A stretch of DNA of 64,000 nt, from positions 62,001-126,000 of the forward strand of contig BMQD01000013.1 in NCBI GenBank assembly GCA_014647935.1, given 5' to 3'. Within the stretch, counting starts at the first letter, position 1; every line of letters starts with the position of its first letter. Origin of the DNA: Planomonospora parontospora. Its GTDB lineage: Bacteria > Actinomycetota > Actinomycetes > Streptosporangiales > Streptosporangiaceae. Below, piece by piece: positions 54,819 through 64,000 of this stretch. A program made the position numbers and the translations under genes. A model generated the notes under the pieces. That model was given only the letters and a program-made list of their open reading frames with translations. It ran no database searches and was not told the origin of the DNA.

Positions 54819-55179
54819 CGGCACATCGGAGTCCGCCGGGCCCCGGCGGGCGGGGAGCCCCTGCTGCGAGGCGATTGCCATCGCCTCCCTTCCCGCTGGG
54901 CGGGACACCGGTGCCGCCGCCGTCCTCCACGGGTCTTGACCGGCTCTGGAAACCGCCCGCGACCGGCCGCCCGGGTCGACCTGACCGTGGACGGCGGCTG
55001 GCGCGCCTGAACCGCCCATCCCCTTCCGGTGCATGGGAGACGGAGCGGCGGCCCGGGACGCGTGCCGTCCACCGCCCTCACCGCGGCCCCGGGGACCGCA
55101 CCCGGCGAACGGCGGCGGCGGTCCGCCACCGTGCGGAAGGGGCTCATCGGCCTCCGCCCCTTCCGCGCGTGCCTCCGGG
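54819..55179. other. Gene-free region with terminator and a possible SDR fragment
   Basis: No intact gene. At 54975-55010 the plus strand reads VDLTVDGGWRA then stop, like the C-terminus of short-chain dehydrogenases (VVDGGW...). It is too short to be sure and may be chance. The hairpin at 55133-55166 ends the liu operon. Confidence 0.4.
55133..55166 (-). terminator. Terminator of the liu operon
   Basis: Perfect 11-bp stem GCGGAAGGGGC/GCCCCTTCCGC with a 12-nt loop, 14 nt beyond the acyl-CoA dehydrogenase stop. Confidence 0.7.
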
Positions 55180-56334
55180 TCAGAGGCCGGACAGGCCCAG
55201 CTCGCGGGCGATCAGCATGCGCTGGACCTCGCTGGTGCCCTCGCCGATCTCGAGGATCTTCGCGTCCCGGTAGAAGCGCCCGACGGGGTACTCGTTCATG
55301 AACCCGTAGCCGCCGAAGATCTGGGTGGCGTCGCGGGCGTTGTCCATCGCGGCGTTGGAGGCGACCAGCTTGGCGATGGCGGCCTCCTTCTTGAACGGCT
55401 CGCCCGCCAGCATCTTCTCCGCCGCGTGGTAGTAGGCCAGGCGGGCGGTGTGCGCGCGGACCTCCATGTCGGCGATCTTGAACTGGATGGCCTGGTAGTG
55501 GCCGATCGGGTGGCCGAAAGCCTGGCGTTCGCGGACGTAGCCCAGGCACTCGTCCACGCAGCCCTGGGCCAGGCCCACCGAGAGGGCGGCGATCGCGATG
55601 CGGCCCTCGTCGAGGGTCTGCAGGAACTGCGCGTAGCCGCGGCCGCGCTCGCCGAGGAGGTTCTCCGCCGGGACCCGGCAGTCGGTGAAGGACAGCTCGC
55701 GGGTGTCGGAGCAGTTCCAGCCGACCTTGGAGTACTTCTTGGCGACCGTGAAGCCGGGGGTGCCGGCCGGGACCAGGATGGTGGAGATCTCGGGACGGCC
55801 GTCCTCCCGGCGTCCGGTGATCGCGGCCACGCCGACCACTCCGGTGATGTCGGTGCCGGAGTTGGTGATGAAGGCCTTGGAACCGTTGATCACCCACTCG
55901 CCGCCGTCCAGCACGGCCGTGGTCCGCATGCCGCCCGGCACGTCGGAGCCGCCGCCCGGCTCGGTCAGGCCGAACGCGCCCAGCATCTCGCCGCTCGCCA
56001 GCTTCGGCAGCCACCGCTCGCGCTGCTCGGCCGTACCGAAGCGGTAGATCGGCATGGCGCCCAGCGAGACGGCCGCCTCGACGGTGATCGCCACGCTGGA
56101 GTCGACCCGGGCCAGCTCCTCCAGGGTGAGGCAGAGCGCGAAGTAGTCGCCGCCCATGCCGCCGTACTCCTCGGGGATGGGCAGGCCGAACAGGCCCATC
56201 CGGCCCATCTGGCGGACGATGTCGTAGGGGAACTCCTCGCGTTCGTACAGCTCCCCGATCACCGGGGCGACCGCGTCGCGGGCGAACGCCTCGACGGTCT
56301 TGCGCAGGTCCTCGTACTCTTCGGTCAGCTTCAT
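55180..56334 (-). CDS. Acyl-CoA dehydrogenase (probable isovaleryl/short branched chain)
   Basis: FAD enzyme of 384 residues that oxidises an acyl-CoA at the alpha-beta position; context points to isovaleryl-CoA. Motifs: GAFGLTEPGGGSD, AFITNSG, RQAFGHPIGHYQAIQFKIAD, QIFGGYGFMNEYPVGRFYRD. The catalytic base appears to be Glu365 in EGTSE, the short-chain position; the Glu used by classical isovaleryl-CoA dehydrogenases in the LDLER segment is replaced (TLDEGR). This resembles actinomycete AcdH-type enzymes of broad branched-chain use. ATG start. Confidence 0.92.
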   Translation of the reverse strand: MKLTEEYEDLRKTVEAFARDAVAPVIGELYEREEFPYDIVRQMGRMGLFGLPIPEEYGGMGGDYFALCLTLEELARVDSSVAITVEAAVSLGAMPIYRFGTAEQRERWLPKLASGEMLGAFGLTEPGGGSDVPGGMRTTAVLDGGEWVINGSKAFITNSGTDITGVVGVAAITGRREDGRPEISTILVPAGTPGFTVAKKYSKVGWNCSDTRELSFTDCRVPAENLLGERGRGYAQFLQTLDEGRIAIAALSVGLAQGCVDECLGYVRERQAFGHPIGHYQAIQFKIADMEVRAHTARLAYYHAAEKMLAGEPFKKEAAIAKLVASNAAMDNARDATQIFGGYGFMNEYPVGRFYRDAKILEIGEGTSEVQRMLIARELGLSGL

Positions 56335-56342
56335 CGCTGCTG

Positions 56343-57356
56343 TCACTCCTTGGGCGGGGCCTCGGACGGGGCCTCGGACGGGGCCTCGGACGGGGCCTCG
56401 GACGGGGCCTTGGACAGGGCCTTGGACAGGGCCTGGACGACCCGGGACGGGCTGGGACGGCCGAGCCTTCCGGCCAGCCAGGTGCTGGTCTCCACCAGGG
56501 CGCCGAGGTCGAGGCCGGTCTCCACGCCGAGGCCGTGCAGCATCCAGACCAGGTCCTCGGTGGCGAGGTTGCCGGTGGCGGACTCGGCGTACGGGCAGCC
56601 GCCGATGCCGCCGGTCGAGGCGTCGACCACGGTCACCCCGGCGCGCAGCGCGGCCAGCGTGTTGGCGAGGGCCTGGCCGTAGGTGTCGTGGAAGTGCACC
56701 GCCAGCCGCTCGGGACCGCCGAACGCCCCGATGAGCGCGGCCACGTGGCCGGGAGTGCCGACGCCGACGGTGTCGCCGAGGGAGAGCTCGAAGCAGCCGA
56801 GGTCGAGCAGCCTGCGGCCGACCTCGACGACCTGGTCGATCGGGGTGGGACCCTCCCACGGGTCGCCGAAGCACATCGACACGTACGCCCGCACCTTCAG
56901 GCCGTGCTCCAGCGCCCGCGCGACGACCGGCTCGAACATCTCGAACTGGGAGTCCAGCGTCCGGTTGAGGTTCTTGGCGGCGAACGTCTCGGTGGCGCTG
57001 GCGAAGACCGCGATCTCGGTGACGCCCAGCTCCAGCGCCCGCTCCAGGCCGCGCGCGTTGGGCACCAGCACCGGGTAGCGCACCCCGGGCACCCGCTCGA
57101 CGGCGGCCAGCAGCTCGGCGGCGTCGGCGAGCTGCGGCACCCACCTGGGGTGCACGAAGCTGGTCGTCTCGATCACCGTGTGGCCGGCGGCGGCGAGCCG
57201 GGCCACGAACTCGGCCTTGACCTCCACGGGGACGACCACCGGCTCGTTCTGCAGCCCGTCGCGCGGCCCCACCTCGTAGACCGTGACCCGCTCCGGCAGG
57301 CCCTCCGCCGGGTACGGCGCGGGCCGCGCTCCCCCGGTCGCTCCCCTGGTCGTCAC
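56343..57356 (-). CDS. Hydroxymethylglutaryl-CoA lyase
   Basis: Splits HMG-CoA into acetyl-CoA and acetoacetate, the last step of leucine breakdown. 337 residues, TIM barrel with [13 protein letters not shown] at the N-terminus, [12 protein letters not shown] metal-binding His pair and the family signature [15 protein letters not shown] with catalytic Cys. GTG start overlaps the carboxylase alpha stop as GTGA. The C-terminal tail has SEAP repeats encoded by a 12-bp tandem repeat. Confidence 0.94.
   Translation of the reverse strand: MTTRGATGGARPAPYPAEGLPERVTVYEVGPRDGLQNEPVVVPVEVKAEFVARLAAAGHTVIETTSFVHPRWVPQLADAAELLAAVERVPGVRYPVLVPNARGLERALELGVTEIAVFASATETFAAKNLNRTLDSQFEMFEPVVARALEHGLKVRAYVSMCFGDPWEGPTPIDQVVEVGRRLLDLGCFELSLGDTVGVGTPGHVAALIGAFGGPERLAVHFHDTYGQALANTLAALRAGVTVVDASTGGIGGCPYAESATGNLATEDLVWMLHGLGVETGLDLGALVETSTWLAGRLGRPSPSRVVQALSKALSKAPSEAPSEAPSEAPSEAPPKE
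56355..56426 (-). repeat. 12-bp tandem repeat in the lyase tail
   Basis: Six copies of CGGGGCCTCGGA (four exact, last two degenerate), coding SEAP/SKAL repeats on the minus strand. Confidence 0.9.
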
Positions 57357-59386
57357 GGCTCCTCCTCCCGCCGGACGACGGCGAGCACGGCGTCCATGTC
57401 GACCGCCTGCCCGGCGCGCACCGGCAGCTCGGCGACCGTCCCGCCGACGGGGGCGGTCACGGTGTGCTCCATCTTCATCGCCTCGACGATCACCAGCGGC
57501 TGCCCCTCGGCGACCCGCTCCCCCACCGCCGTCTTCACCACGAGCACGGTGCCGGGCATCGGACTGCGGACCACGCCGTCACCGGCCGCCCCGGCGCCCG
57601 CCCGGTCTCCGGGGTCGCCCAGGCGGTGGCGGGTCAGGGCCCAGGTGCTCCCCTCGCGGCCGAGCCAGACGGTGTCGCCGTCGCGGGCGGCGGCGTAGCG
57701 CCGCCGGACGCCGTCCAGGGTGACGAGCACGTCGGAGCCGTCCACGGTCAGGTCCGCCCGGAGGACCCGGTCCGCGCCGGTCGCGCCGGCTGCGTCGCCG
57801 CCGCCGGACGGCAGGCGGACCTCGGCGGCCCCGCTCCCCGCGGCGGGCAGCCCGCGCACCCCGACCGCGGTCACGCCGCCGGGACCCTCCAGCCGCCAGA
57901 CGGTCCACGCGGCCCCGGCGCCGGGCCGCCAGCCGTCCGGCACTTCCCACGGGTCGGCCGGGGCGGCGGGCACGAGCTCGTGCTGCAGCAGCAGGGCGGC
58001 GGCGGCCAGGACGTCGTCCGGGGTGCCCGCGGGCGGGACCAGCTCGCCGAGCCGGCGCTCGACCAGACCGGTGTCGAGGTCCCCGGCCGCCACCTCGGGG
58101 TGGGCGAGCAGGGCCCGCAGGAAGGCGATGTTCGTCGTCACGCCCAGCACGGTCGTGCCGGCGAGCGCCCGGTCAAGGGTCCGCAGCGCACTCGGCCGGT
58201 CGTGCCCCCAGGCGATGACCTTCGACAGCATCGGGTCGTAGTCGCTGCCGACCACCGCGCCGGCAGCGAGGCCGGAGTCGACCCGGACGGTCCCGTCGGC
58301 GGCGGGCCGGCCGGGGCCGGGCACGCCGGGCTCGTGCAGGGCGAGGATCCGGCCGCCGGTCGGCAGGAACCCGCGGGCGGGGTCCTCGGCGTAGACGCGG
58401 GCCTCGACGGCGTGGCCGTGCAGCCGCACGTCGTCCTGGGTGAGCGGGAGCGGCTCCCCGGCCGCCACCCGGAGCTGGAGCTCGACCAGATCCAGGCCGG
58501 TGACCAGCTCGGTGACGGGGTGCTCGACCTGCAGGCGGGTGTTCATCTCCATGAAGTAGTAGTCGGCCGTGGAGCCCTGGACGATGAACTCCACCGTCCC
58601 GGCCCCGACGTAGCCGACGGACCGGGCGGCCTCGACCGCCGCCGCGCCCATCCTGGCCCGCGTCTCCTCGTCCAGCAGCGGGGACGGCGCCTCCTCGACG
58701 ATCTTCTGGTGGCGGCGCTGCAGGCTGCACTCGCGCTCGCCGAGGTGGATCACGTTGCCGTGGGCGTCGGCCAGCACCTGGATCTCGATGTGCCGGGGGT
58801 CCTCCACGAACCGCTCGACCAGCAGGGTCGCGTCGCCGAACGCGGCGGCGGCCGTACGGCGGGCGGACTCCAGCGCGTCCGGCAGCTCGGCGGCCGAGCG
58901 GACCAGCACCATGCCCTTGCCGCCGCCGCCCGCCGACGGCTTGATCAGTGCGGGGAAGCCGATGTCCGCGGTGAGCAGGTCGTCGTCCGGCTCGGCGGCG
59001 CCGGGCACGACCGGCACCCCGGCCGCCGAGACGGTCGCCTTGGCGCGGATCTTGTCGCCCATGGCCTCGACGGCCTCGGCGGGCGGTCCGACGAAGACCA
59101 GGCCGGCCTCGGCGCAGCGCCGGGCGAAGGCGGTGTTCTCCGCCAGGAAGCCGTAGCCGGGGTGGACGGCCTGGGCCCCGGTGGCCGCGGCGGCCGCGAC
59201 GACCGCCTCGATGTCGAGGTAGCCGCCGGGCAGCCGGACCGCGGTGTCGGCCTCGCGGGCGTGCGGCGCGCCGGCGTCGGCGTCGCTGTGCACGGCGACG
59301 GAGCGGATGCCGAGCCGCCGGAGCGTGCGGATGATCCGCAGGGCGATCTCGCCCCGGTTGGCGATGAGGACGGTGTGGAAGAGCAT
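57353..59386 (-). CDS. Methylcrotonyl-CoA carboxylase-type biotin (alpha) subunit
   Basis: 677-residue biotin carboxylase plus biotin carrier. [42 protein letters not shown], and the biotinyl Lys in [10 protein letters not shown] near the end. With the beta subunit at 59511 it should form 3-methylcrotonyl-CoA carboxylase. ATG at 59386 overlaps, as TGATG, the end of a short open frame that bridges from the beta stop. Confidence 0.92.
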   Translation of the reverse strand: MLFHTVLIANRGEIALRIIRTLRRLGIRSVAVHSDADAGAPHAREADTAVRLPGGYLDIEAVVAAAAATGAQAVHPGYGFLAENTAFARRCAEAGLVFVGPPAEAVEAMGDKIRAKATVSAAGVPVVPGAAEPDDDLLTADIGFPALIKPSAGGGGKGMVLVRSAAELPDALESARRTAAAAFGDATLLVERFVEDPRHIEIQVLADAHGNVIHLGERECSLQRRHQKIVEEAPSPLLDEETRARMGAAAVEAARSVGYVGAGTVEFIVQGSTADYYFMEMNTRLQVEHPVTELVTGLDLVELQLRVAAGEPLPLTQDDVRLHGHAVEARVYAEDPARGFLPTGGRILALHEPGVPGPGRPAADGTVRVDSGLAAGAVVGSDYDPMLSKVIAWGHDRPSALRTLDRALAGTTVLGVTTNIAFLRALLAHPEVAAGDLDTGLVERRLGELVPPAGTPDDVLAAAALLLQHELVPAAPADPWEVPDGWRPGAGAAWTVWRLEGPGGVTAVGVRGLPAAGSGAAEVRLPSGGGDAAGATGADRVLRADLTVDGSDVLVTLDGVRRRYAAARDGDTVWLGREGSTWALTRHRLGDPGDRAGAGAAGDGVVRSPMPGTVLVVKTAVGERVAEGQPLVIVEAMKMEHTVTAPVGGTVAELPVRAGQAVDMDAVLAVVRREEEP

Positions 59387-59514
59387 CAGGGGTGCCCCCG
59401 GCGGAGCGGGCGGGTCGTGACCGGGGTCACGCCCGCGGTGGAGGTCGCGGTGGAGGTCGCGGTCAGGATCATCGTCGTGGTCGTGGTCGTGGTCGGGGTC
59501 ATGGTCTCGGTCAC
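59386..59514 (-). CDS. Possible Thr-rich bridging micro-ORF
   Basis: 42 codons ([14 protein letters not shown]...), GTG overlapping the beta-subunit stop as GTGA and stop overlapping the alpha start as TGATG. Low complexity, no homology recognised. It could be real, a frameshifted beta tail, or simply GC-rich spacer used for coupled translation. Confidence 0.25.
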   Translation of the reverse strand: MTETMTPTTTTTTTMILTATSTATSTAGVTPVTTRPLRRGHP

Positions 59515-61079
59515 ATCCGGAAGACGCCGTAGCCGACGGGGTCGAGGGGGGCGCCCGCGGCGGCGGACAGGGCCAGGCCGAGGACGGTGCGGGTGTCGAG
59601 CGGGTCGATGACGCCGTCGTCCCAGAGGCGGGCGGTGGAGTAGTAGGGGTTGCCCTGCTCCTCGTACTGCCGCCGGATCGCGTCGGGGTCGGCGTCGCCG
59701 ACGGTGGACAGCACGTTGGCGGCCTGCTCGCCGCCCATCACCGAGATGCGGGCGTTGGGCCACATCCACAGGAACCGGGGCGAGTAGGCCCGGCCGGCCA
59801 TGGCGTAGTTGCCTGCGCCGAACGAGCCGCCGACGACGACGGTGAACTTCGGCACCCGGGCGCAGGCGACGGCGGTGACCATCTTGGCGCCGTGCTTGGC
59901 GATGCCGCCGGCCTCGTAGGCCCTGCCGACCATGAACCCGCTGATGTTCTGCAGGAAGACCAGCGGGGTGTTGCGGCGGTCGCACAGCTCGATGAAGTGC
60001 GCGCCCTTGAGCGCGGACTCGGCGAACAGGATGCCGTTGTTGGCGATGATCCCGACGGGGTGGCCGTGGATGCGGGCGAAGCCGGTCACCAGCGTCGTGC
60101 CGTACTCGGCCTTGAACTCCAGGAAACGGGAGCCGTCGACGAGGCGGGCGACGACCTCCCGGACGTCGTACGGCGTGCGGGTGTCGGCGGGCACGATGCC
60201 GTACAGGTCGCGGGGGTCGTGCGCGGGCTCCTCGGCCGGCGCGCGCTCCCAGGGGGCCTCCGGCCGGGGGGCGAGGGTGGCCACGATGTCGCGGACGATC
60301 CGCAGGGCGTGCGCGTCGTCCTCGGCGAGGTGGTCGGTGACCCCGCTGGTCCGGGAGTGCAGGTCGCCGCCGCCGAGCTCCTCGGCGGTGACCTCCTCGC
60401 CGGTGGCGGCCTTCACCAGCGGCGGCCCGCCCAGGAAGATCGTGCCCTGGTTGCGGACGATCACGGCCTCGTCGCTCATCGCCGGGACGTAGGCGCCGCC
60501 GGCCGTGCAGGAGCCCAGGACTGCGGCGATCTGCGGGATGCCCCGCGCCGACATGGTGGCCTGGTTGTAGAAGATCCGGCCGAAGTGCTCGCGGTCGGGG
60601 AAGACCTCGTCCTGCCTCGGCAGGAACGCGCCGCCGGAGTCGACGAGGTAGACGCACGGCAGCCGGTTGTCGAGGGCGACCTCCTGGGCCCGCAGGTGCT
60701 TCTTGACCGTCATCGGGTAGTAGGTGCCGCCCTTGACCGTCGCGTCGTTGGCGACCACCACGCACTCGCGGCCGGAGATCCGGCCGACGCCGGTGATGAT
60801 CCCGGCCGCGGGGGCGTCGCCGCCGTACAGGCCGGTGGCGGCCAGCTGGGAGAGCTCCAGGAAGCGGGAGCCGGGGTCGAGCAGGGTGTCCACGCGCTCG
60901 CGGGGCAGGAGCTTGCCGCGGGCGACGTGCCGGGCCCGCGACCTCTCCGGGCCGCCCAGCGCGGCGGCGGCGACCCGCTCCCGCAGCTCGGCGGCGAGCC
61001 GCTCGTTGACCTCGGTGTTCGCCTTGAAGGCGACACCGCCCGGGTCGCAGGTGCTGCGCAGCACCGGCCAGCTGCTCAA
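59511..61079 (-). CDS. Methylcrotonyl-CoA carboxylase-type carboxyltransferase (beta) subunit
   Basis: 522 residues, clear MCC-beta features: [60 protein letters not shown] and C-terminal GYGVFRM. Carboxylates 3-methylcrotonyl-CoA in leucine catabolism. Start is TTG at 61079, decided by the strong GAAGGAGG seven nt upstream. First gene of the operon beta, alpha, HMG-CoA lyase, acyl-CoA dehydrogenase. Two GTTA-N8-TAAC operators lie in its promoter region. Confidence 0.94.
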   Translation of the reverse strand: MSSWPVLRSTCDPGGVAFKANTEVNERLAAELRERVAAAALGGPERSRARHVARGKLLPRERVDTLLDPGSRFLELSQLAATGLYGGDAPAAGIITGVGRISGRECVVVANDATVKGGTYYPMTVKKHLRAQEVALDNRLPCVYLVDSGGAFLPRQDEVFPDREHFGRIFYNQATMSARGIPQIAAVLGSCTAGGAYVPAMSDEAVIVRNQGTIFLGGPPLVKAATGEEVTAEELGGGDLHSRTSGVTDHLAEDDAHALRIVRDIVATLAPRPEAPWERAPAEEPAHDPRDLYGIVPADTRTPYDVREVVARLVDGSRFLEFKAEYGTTLVTGFARIHGHPVGIIANNGILFAESALKGAHFIELCDRRNTPLVFLQNISGFMVGRAYEAGGIAKHGAKMVTAVACARVPKFTVVVGGSFGAGNYAMAGRAYSPRFLWMWPNARISVMGGEQAANVLSTVGDADPDAIRRQYEEQGNPYYSTARLWDDGVIDPLDTRTVLGLALSAAAGAPLDPVGYGVFRM

Positions 61080-61123
61080 TGCGGGCCTCCTTCGCAGATC
61101 ACCGCCCGGCGCCGTTGCCGGGG

Positions 61124-61167
61124 GTTAACGGCCGCTAACTCCACCGGTGATGTTAGTCATCGTTAAC
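61124..61167. promoter_or_regulatory. Twin GTTA-N8-TAAC operators between the liu operon and its TetR gene
   Basis: GTTAACGGCCGCTAAC (61124-61139) and GTTAGTCATCGTTAAC (61152-61167), near-palindromes 28 bp apart in the divergent promoter region. A third copy, GTTAGGGTTCGTTAAC, lies at 61776-61791 over the TetR stop. Confidence 0.7.
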
Positions 61168-61189
61168 GCCACCGTCTACCATGCGAGTC

Positions 61190-61780
61190 GTGACGACCGC
61201 CCGTACCCCTACCCGCGAACGCCGCTCCCGGCGCGCGGAGATCCTGGACGCCGCCGCGGAGCTGTTCGCGGCGCGCGGCTTCCACGGCGTCTCCATCGAG
61301 GACATCGGCGGGGCGGTCGGCACCTCGGGGCCGGCGCTCTACCGGCACTTCAGCGGCAAGGAGGCGCTGCTGGCGGAGATGCTGCTGGACATCAGCGAGC
61401 GCCTGCACGCCTCGGCGGCCGAGCGCGTCACCGCGGCACCCGACGCGGAGAGCGCACTGGACGCCCTGCTGGCCGGGCAGATCGAGTTCGCGCTCAGCCA
61501 TCCGGCGCTGATCACCGTGCACGACCGCGAGCTGGGCAACGTCCCCGAGCCGGCCCGCCGCCGGATCCGCCGGCTGCAGCGGCTGTACGTGGAGGAGTGG
61601 GTGACCGTGCTGAGCGAACTGCACCCGGGCTGCCCGCCGCCCCGGCTGCGCGCGGCCACCCACGCGGTCTTCGGCCTGCTCAACTCGACTCCGCACAGCG
61701 CGGGCGAGCTGCCGCCGGAGGCGATGACCCCGCTGCTGCACGCCATGGCCCGCGCGGCGCTCGCCGAGGCGCGACGTTAG
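61190..61780 (+). CDS. TetR-family regulator of the liu operon
   Basis: About 196 residues. TetR DNA-binding domain (RAEILDAAAELFAARGFHGV, IEDIGGAVGTSGPALYRHF) and a C-terminal domain typical of regulators next to acyl-CoA genes. Start set at GTG 61190 because TACCAT lies 7 nt upstream (leaderless pattern); ATG 61181 in the same frame is an alternative, neither has a ribosome site. Divergent from the carboxylase operon, with GTTA-N8-TAAC operators between, so it probably represses liu genes until an acyl-CoA binds. Confidence 0.9.
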   Translation: MTTARTPTRERRSRRAEILDAAAELFAARGFHGVSIEDIGGAVGTSGPALYRHFSGKEALLAEMLLDISERLHASAAERVTAAPDAESALDALLAGQIEFALSHPALITVHDRELGNVPEPARRRIRRLQRLYVEEWVTVLSELHPGCPPPRLRAATHAVFGLLNSTPHSAGELPPEAMTPLLHAMARAALAEARR

Positions 61781-61791
61781 GGTTCGTTAAC
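61776..61791. promoter_or_regulatory. Third GTTA-N8-TAAC box
   Basis: GTTAGGGTTCGTTAAC overlaps the TetR stop codon and lies upstream of the 2-oxoacid dehydrogenase gene, so the same regulator may reach it. Confidence 0.5.
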
Positions 61792-61959
61792 TTCGGCGGC
61801 GAGCCTCCAGCGGCTCGGTCGGCAGGCCTCGGTCCCGGTGCGGATCCCGCCGCCCCCGGCGGACCGGGCGGACCCGCCAGCGGACCGGACGGAAGATCCG
61901 GTGGACGAAAGAGGCCAAGGACGGCGACGGGGACGGCTCGCCGGGACATAATCAGGCTT

Positions 61960-64000
61960 GTGGCGCGCGACTCTGTTGAGACTCATTTCGCCGAAGCGGT
62001 GGCGGGCCTGACCGCCGGGACCCGACGCGACCCGGCCCTGCCGGTGCGCGAGGGCACGAGTCTGACGGGGGTCCGCTGCCGGGAGCTGTTCGAGTTCCAG
62101 CTCGGCAGCCGGCTCCTGGACGTCACCGCCCGCCTCCTGCGCGAACGCGGCGAGGGCTTCTACACCATCGGCTCCGCCGGTCACGAGGGCAACGCCGCGG
62201 TCGCCGCGGCCCTGCGCACGACCGACCCGGCGCTGCTCCACTACCGCTCCGGCGCCTTCTACCTGGTGCGCTCGGCGATGGCCGGGCGGCTGCCCGAGCA
62301 GGGCCTGCGGGACGTGCTGCTCGGCCTGGTCGCCTCGGCGGAGGAGCCGATCGCGGGCGGCCGGCACAAGGTCTTCGGCCACCCCGACCTCGCGGTGATC
62401 CCGCAGACCTCGACGATCGCCAGCCACCTGCCGCGCGCGGTGGGCGTCGCCTTCGCGATCGAGCGCGCGCGTCAGCTCGGCGTGCGGGGGGCCTGGCCGG
62501 ACGACGCGATCGCGGTGTGCAGCTTCGGCGACGCCTCGGTCAACCACGCCAGCGCCCTGTCGGGCCTCAACACCGCCGCCTACGGCTCCTACCAGGGCCT
62601 GGGGATGCCGGTCCTGTTCGTCTGCGAGGACAACGGCCTGGGCATCAGCGTGCGCACCCCGGGCGGCTGGGTGGAGGCGTCCCGCCACCCCCTGCTGGAG
62701 TACTTCGAGGCCGACGGCTGCGATCTGGCCGACGCCCACGACGCGGCCAGGGCCGCCGCCGACCACGTGCGCACCAGCCGCTCCCCCGCCCTGTTGCACC
62801 TGGGCACCGTCCGGCTGATGGGCCACGCGGGCTCCGACGTGGAACTGTCCTACCGGACCAAGCGGGAGATCAACGCCGACCTCGCCCGCGACCCGCTGGT
62901 GGCCACCGCCCGCCTGCTCGTCGAGGCCGGGCTGGCCACCCCCGACGAGCTGATCACCCGCTACGAGACGATGCGCGAGCACCTGCTCCGGATGGCCATG
63001 GAGAGCTCCAGGCGGCCGAAGCTGACCTCCGCCGTCGACATCGTGGAGCCGCTGGCCCCCCGCACCCCCGGCGCCGTGGCCGAGGCGGTCGCGGCCGCCG
63101 CCCCCGCCGCGGCCCGTGAGCGGGCCTTCGGCGGGCGGCTGCCCGAGAACGAAGGGCCGCTGACCCTCTCCCAGGCGATCAACAGGACCCTGGCCGACGA
63201 GCTGGCCGCCCGTCCCGACGTCCTGGTCTTCGGTGAGGACGTGGCCCGCAAGGGCGGCGTCTACGGCGTCACCCGCGGCCTGCAGAAGCGCTTCGGCCCG
63301 AACCGGGTGTTCGACACGCTCCTGGACGAGCAGACGGTGCTGGGCCTGGCGCTGGGCTCGGGCGTGTCCGGCCTGCTCCCGGTCCCCGAGGTCCAGTATC
63401 TCGCCTACCTGCACAACGCCCTGGACCAGATCCGCGGCGAGGCCGCCACCCTGCGGTTCTTCTCCCGCGGCGCCTTCCGCAACCCGATGGTGCTGCGCCT
63501 GCCCTCCTACGCCTACCAGAAGGGCTTCGGGGGCCACTTCCACAACGACAACTCCGTCGCCGCGCTGCGCGACATCCCCGGCCTGGTCGTCGCCTCCCCG
63601 GCCCGGCCCGACGACGCCGCCGCGATGCTGCGCACCTGCCTGGCCGCCGCGCGCACCGACGGCAGCGTCTGCGTCTTCCTCGAGCCGATCGCCCTCTACA
63701 CCGCGCGCGACATGTTCGAGGAAGGCGACAACGGCTGGCTCGCGCCGTACGCCCCGCCGTCCCGCTGGGCGGAGACGCACGTCCCGATCGGCCGTGCCCG
63801 CAGCTACGGCGACGGCCGCGACCTGACCATCGTGACCTTCGGCAACGGCCTGCGGATGAGCCTGCGCGCCGCGGTCAGGCTCACCGCGGAGGGATACGGC
63901 TGCCGGGTGCTCGACCTGCGCTGGCTGGCCCCGCTGCCGGTCGAGGACCTGCTGCGCGCGGCCGAGCTGACCGGCAGCGTGCTGATCGCCGACGAGACCC
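61960..64000 (+). CDS. Fused 2-oxoacid dehydrogenase E1 (alpha-beta), partial
   Basis: Thiamine-diphosphate E1 component with alpha and beta parts in one chain; the first 680 residues are present and the gene runs off the window. Alpha part: FYTIGSAGHEGNAAVAAAL, cofactor motif SFGDASVNHASALSGLN (about residue 189), CEDNGLGIS, LMGHAGSD. Beta part from about residue 390: VFGEDVARKGGVYGVT, DEQTVLGLALG, FLEPIALYT. Such fusions act in branched-chain or pyruvate-type complexes; next to the liu genes, branched-chain 2-oxoacid decarboxylation is likely. GTG start, CATAAT 7 nt upstream, leaderless. Confidence 0.9.
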   Translation, partial: MARDSVETHFAEAVAGLTAGTRRDPALPVREGTSLTGVRCRELFEFQLGSRLLDVTARLLRERGEGFYTIGSAGHEGNAAVAAALRTTDPALLHYRSGAFYLVRSAMAGRLPEQGLRDVLLGLVASAEEPIAGGRHKVFGHPDLAVIPQTSTIASHLPRAVGVAFAIERARQLGVRGAWPDDAIAVCSFGDASVNHASALSGLNTAAYGSYQGLGMPVLFVCEDNGLGISVRTPGGWVEASRHPLLEYFEADGCDLADAHDAARAAADHVRTSRSPALLHLGTVRLMGHAGSDVELSYRTKREINADLARDPLVATARLLVEAGLATPDELITRYETMREHLLRMAMESSRRPKLTSAVDIVEPLAPRTPGAVAEAVAAAAPAAARERAFGGRLPENEGPLTLSQAINRTLADELAARPDVLVFGEDVARKGGVYGVTRGLQKRFGPNRVFDTLLDEQTVLGLALGSGVSGLLPVPEVQYLAYLHNALDQIRGEAATLRFFSRGAFRNPMVLRLPSYAYQKGFGGHFHNDNSVAALRDIPGLVVASPARPDDAAAMLRTCLAAARTDGSVCVFLEPIALYTARDMFEEGDNGWLAPYAPPSRWAETHVPIGRARSYGDGRDLTIVTFGNGLRMSLRAAVRLTAEGYGCRVLDLRWLAPLPVEDLLRAAELTGSVLIADET

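Overview
The window is very GC-rich DNA packed with short-gap operons, many GTG/TTG starts and 1-4 nt stop/start overlaps. Together with DUF5753-type XRE regulators, Uma2 nucleases, an M6 protease and a CelR-type cellulose box, this points to a filamentous actinomycete, probably of the Streptosporangiales (inferred; no rRNA marker is present). No tRNA, rRNA or CRISPR array was seen. Candidate leaderless promoters (TAnnnT about 5-8 nt before the start codon) recur.

Region 1 (151-14820) is a rhamnogalacturonan/rhamnose utilisation locus: rhaI and rhaM, an exo-rhamnogalacturonan lyase-family (YetA-like) protein, two LplB/LplC-type permeases, a lipoprotein solute-binding protein, a YesL-like membrane protein, a GH42 beta-galactosidase, a Gfo/Idh oxidoreductase, a LacI regulator and rhaB. 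AACGTT-centred operators lie before each transcription unit and suggest one regulon. Imported oligosaccharide would be cleaved, and rhamnose mutarotated, isomerised and phosphorylated; the aldolase is not in the window.

Region 2 (14952-26926) is mixed: Uma2 nuclease, MarR plus divergent membrane protein sharing a 22-bp palindrome, a chemoreceptor, a lipid kinase, a secreted M6 metalloprotease, a GlcD-like oxidase and a Ser/Thr kinase with a collagen-like linker.

Region 3 (27096-33843) is an atu/liu-like acyl-CoA carboxylase operon (beta, alpha, hydratase, AtuA). Region 4 (34015-43717) has a WhiJ-like XRE unit with two tiny proteins, a TetR gene, two envelope glycosyltransferase genes apparently controlled by the adjacent two-component system through an 11-bp-period repeat, and an FAD oxidoreductase.

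Region 5 (43938-54818) holds LysR, pseudouridine catabolism (psuG-psuK), a 569-residue unrecognised protein with a possible sigma-region-4-like segment, an IS4 transposase remnant, an ArsR-like repressor facing a membrane hydrolase, a GH6 cellulase, DUF6157, an HTH/Clp-N protein with twin palindromic operators, and a VOC protein. Region 6 (55180-64000) is a leucine/isovalerate (liu) operon with its TetR regulator, followed by a fused E1 2-oxoacid dehydrogenase cut by the window end. The liu operon lacks its own hydratase; the one in region 3 could fill the gap.
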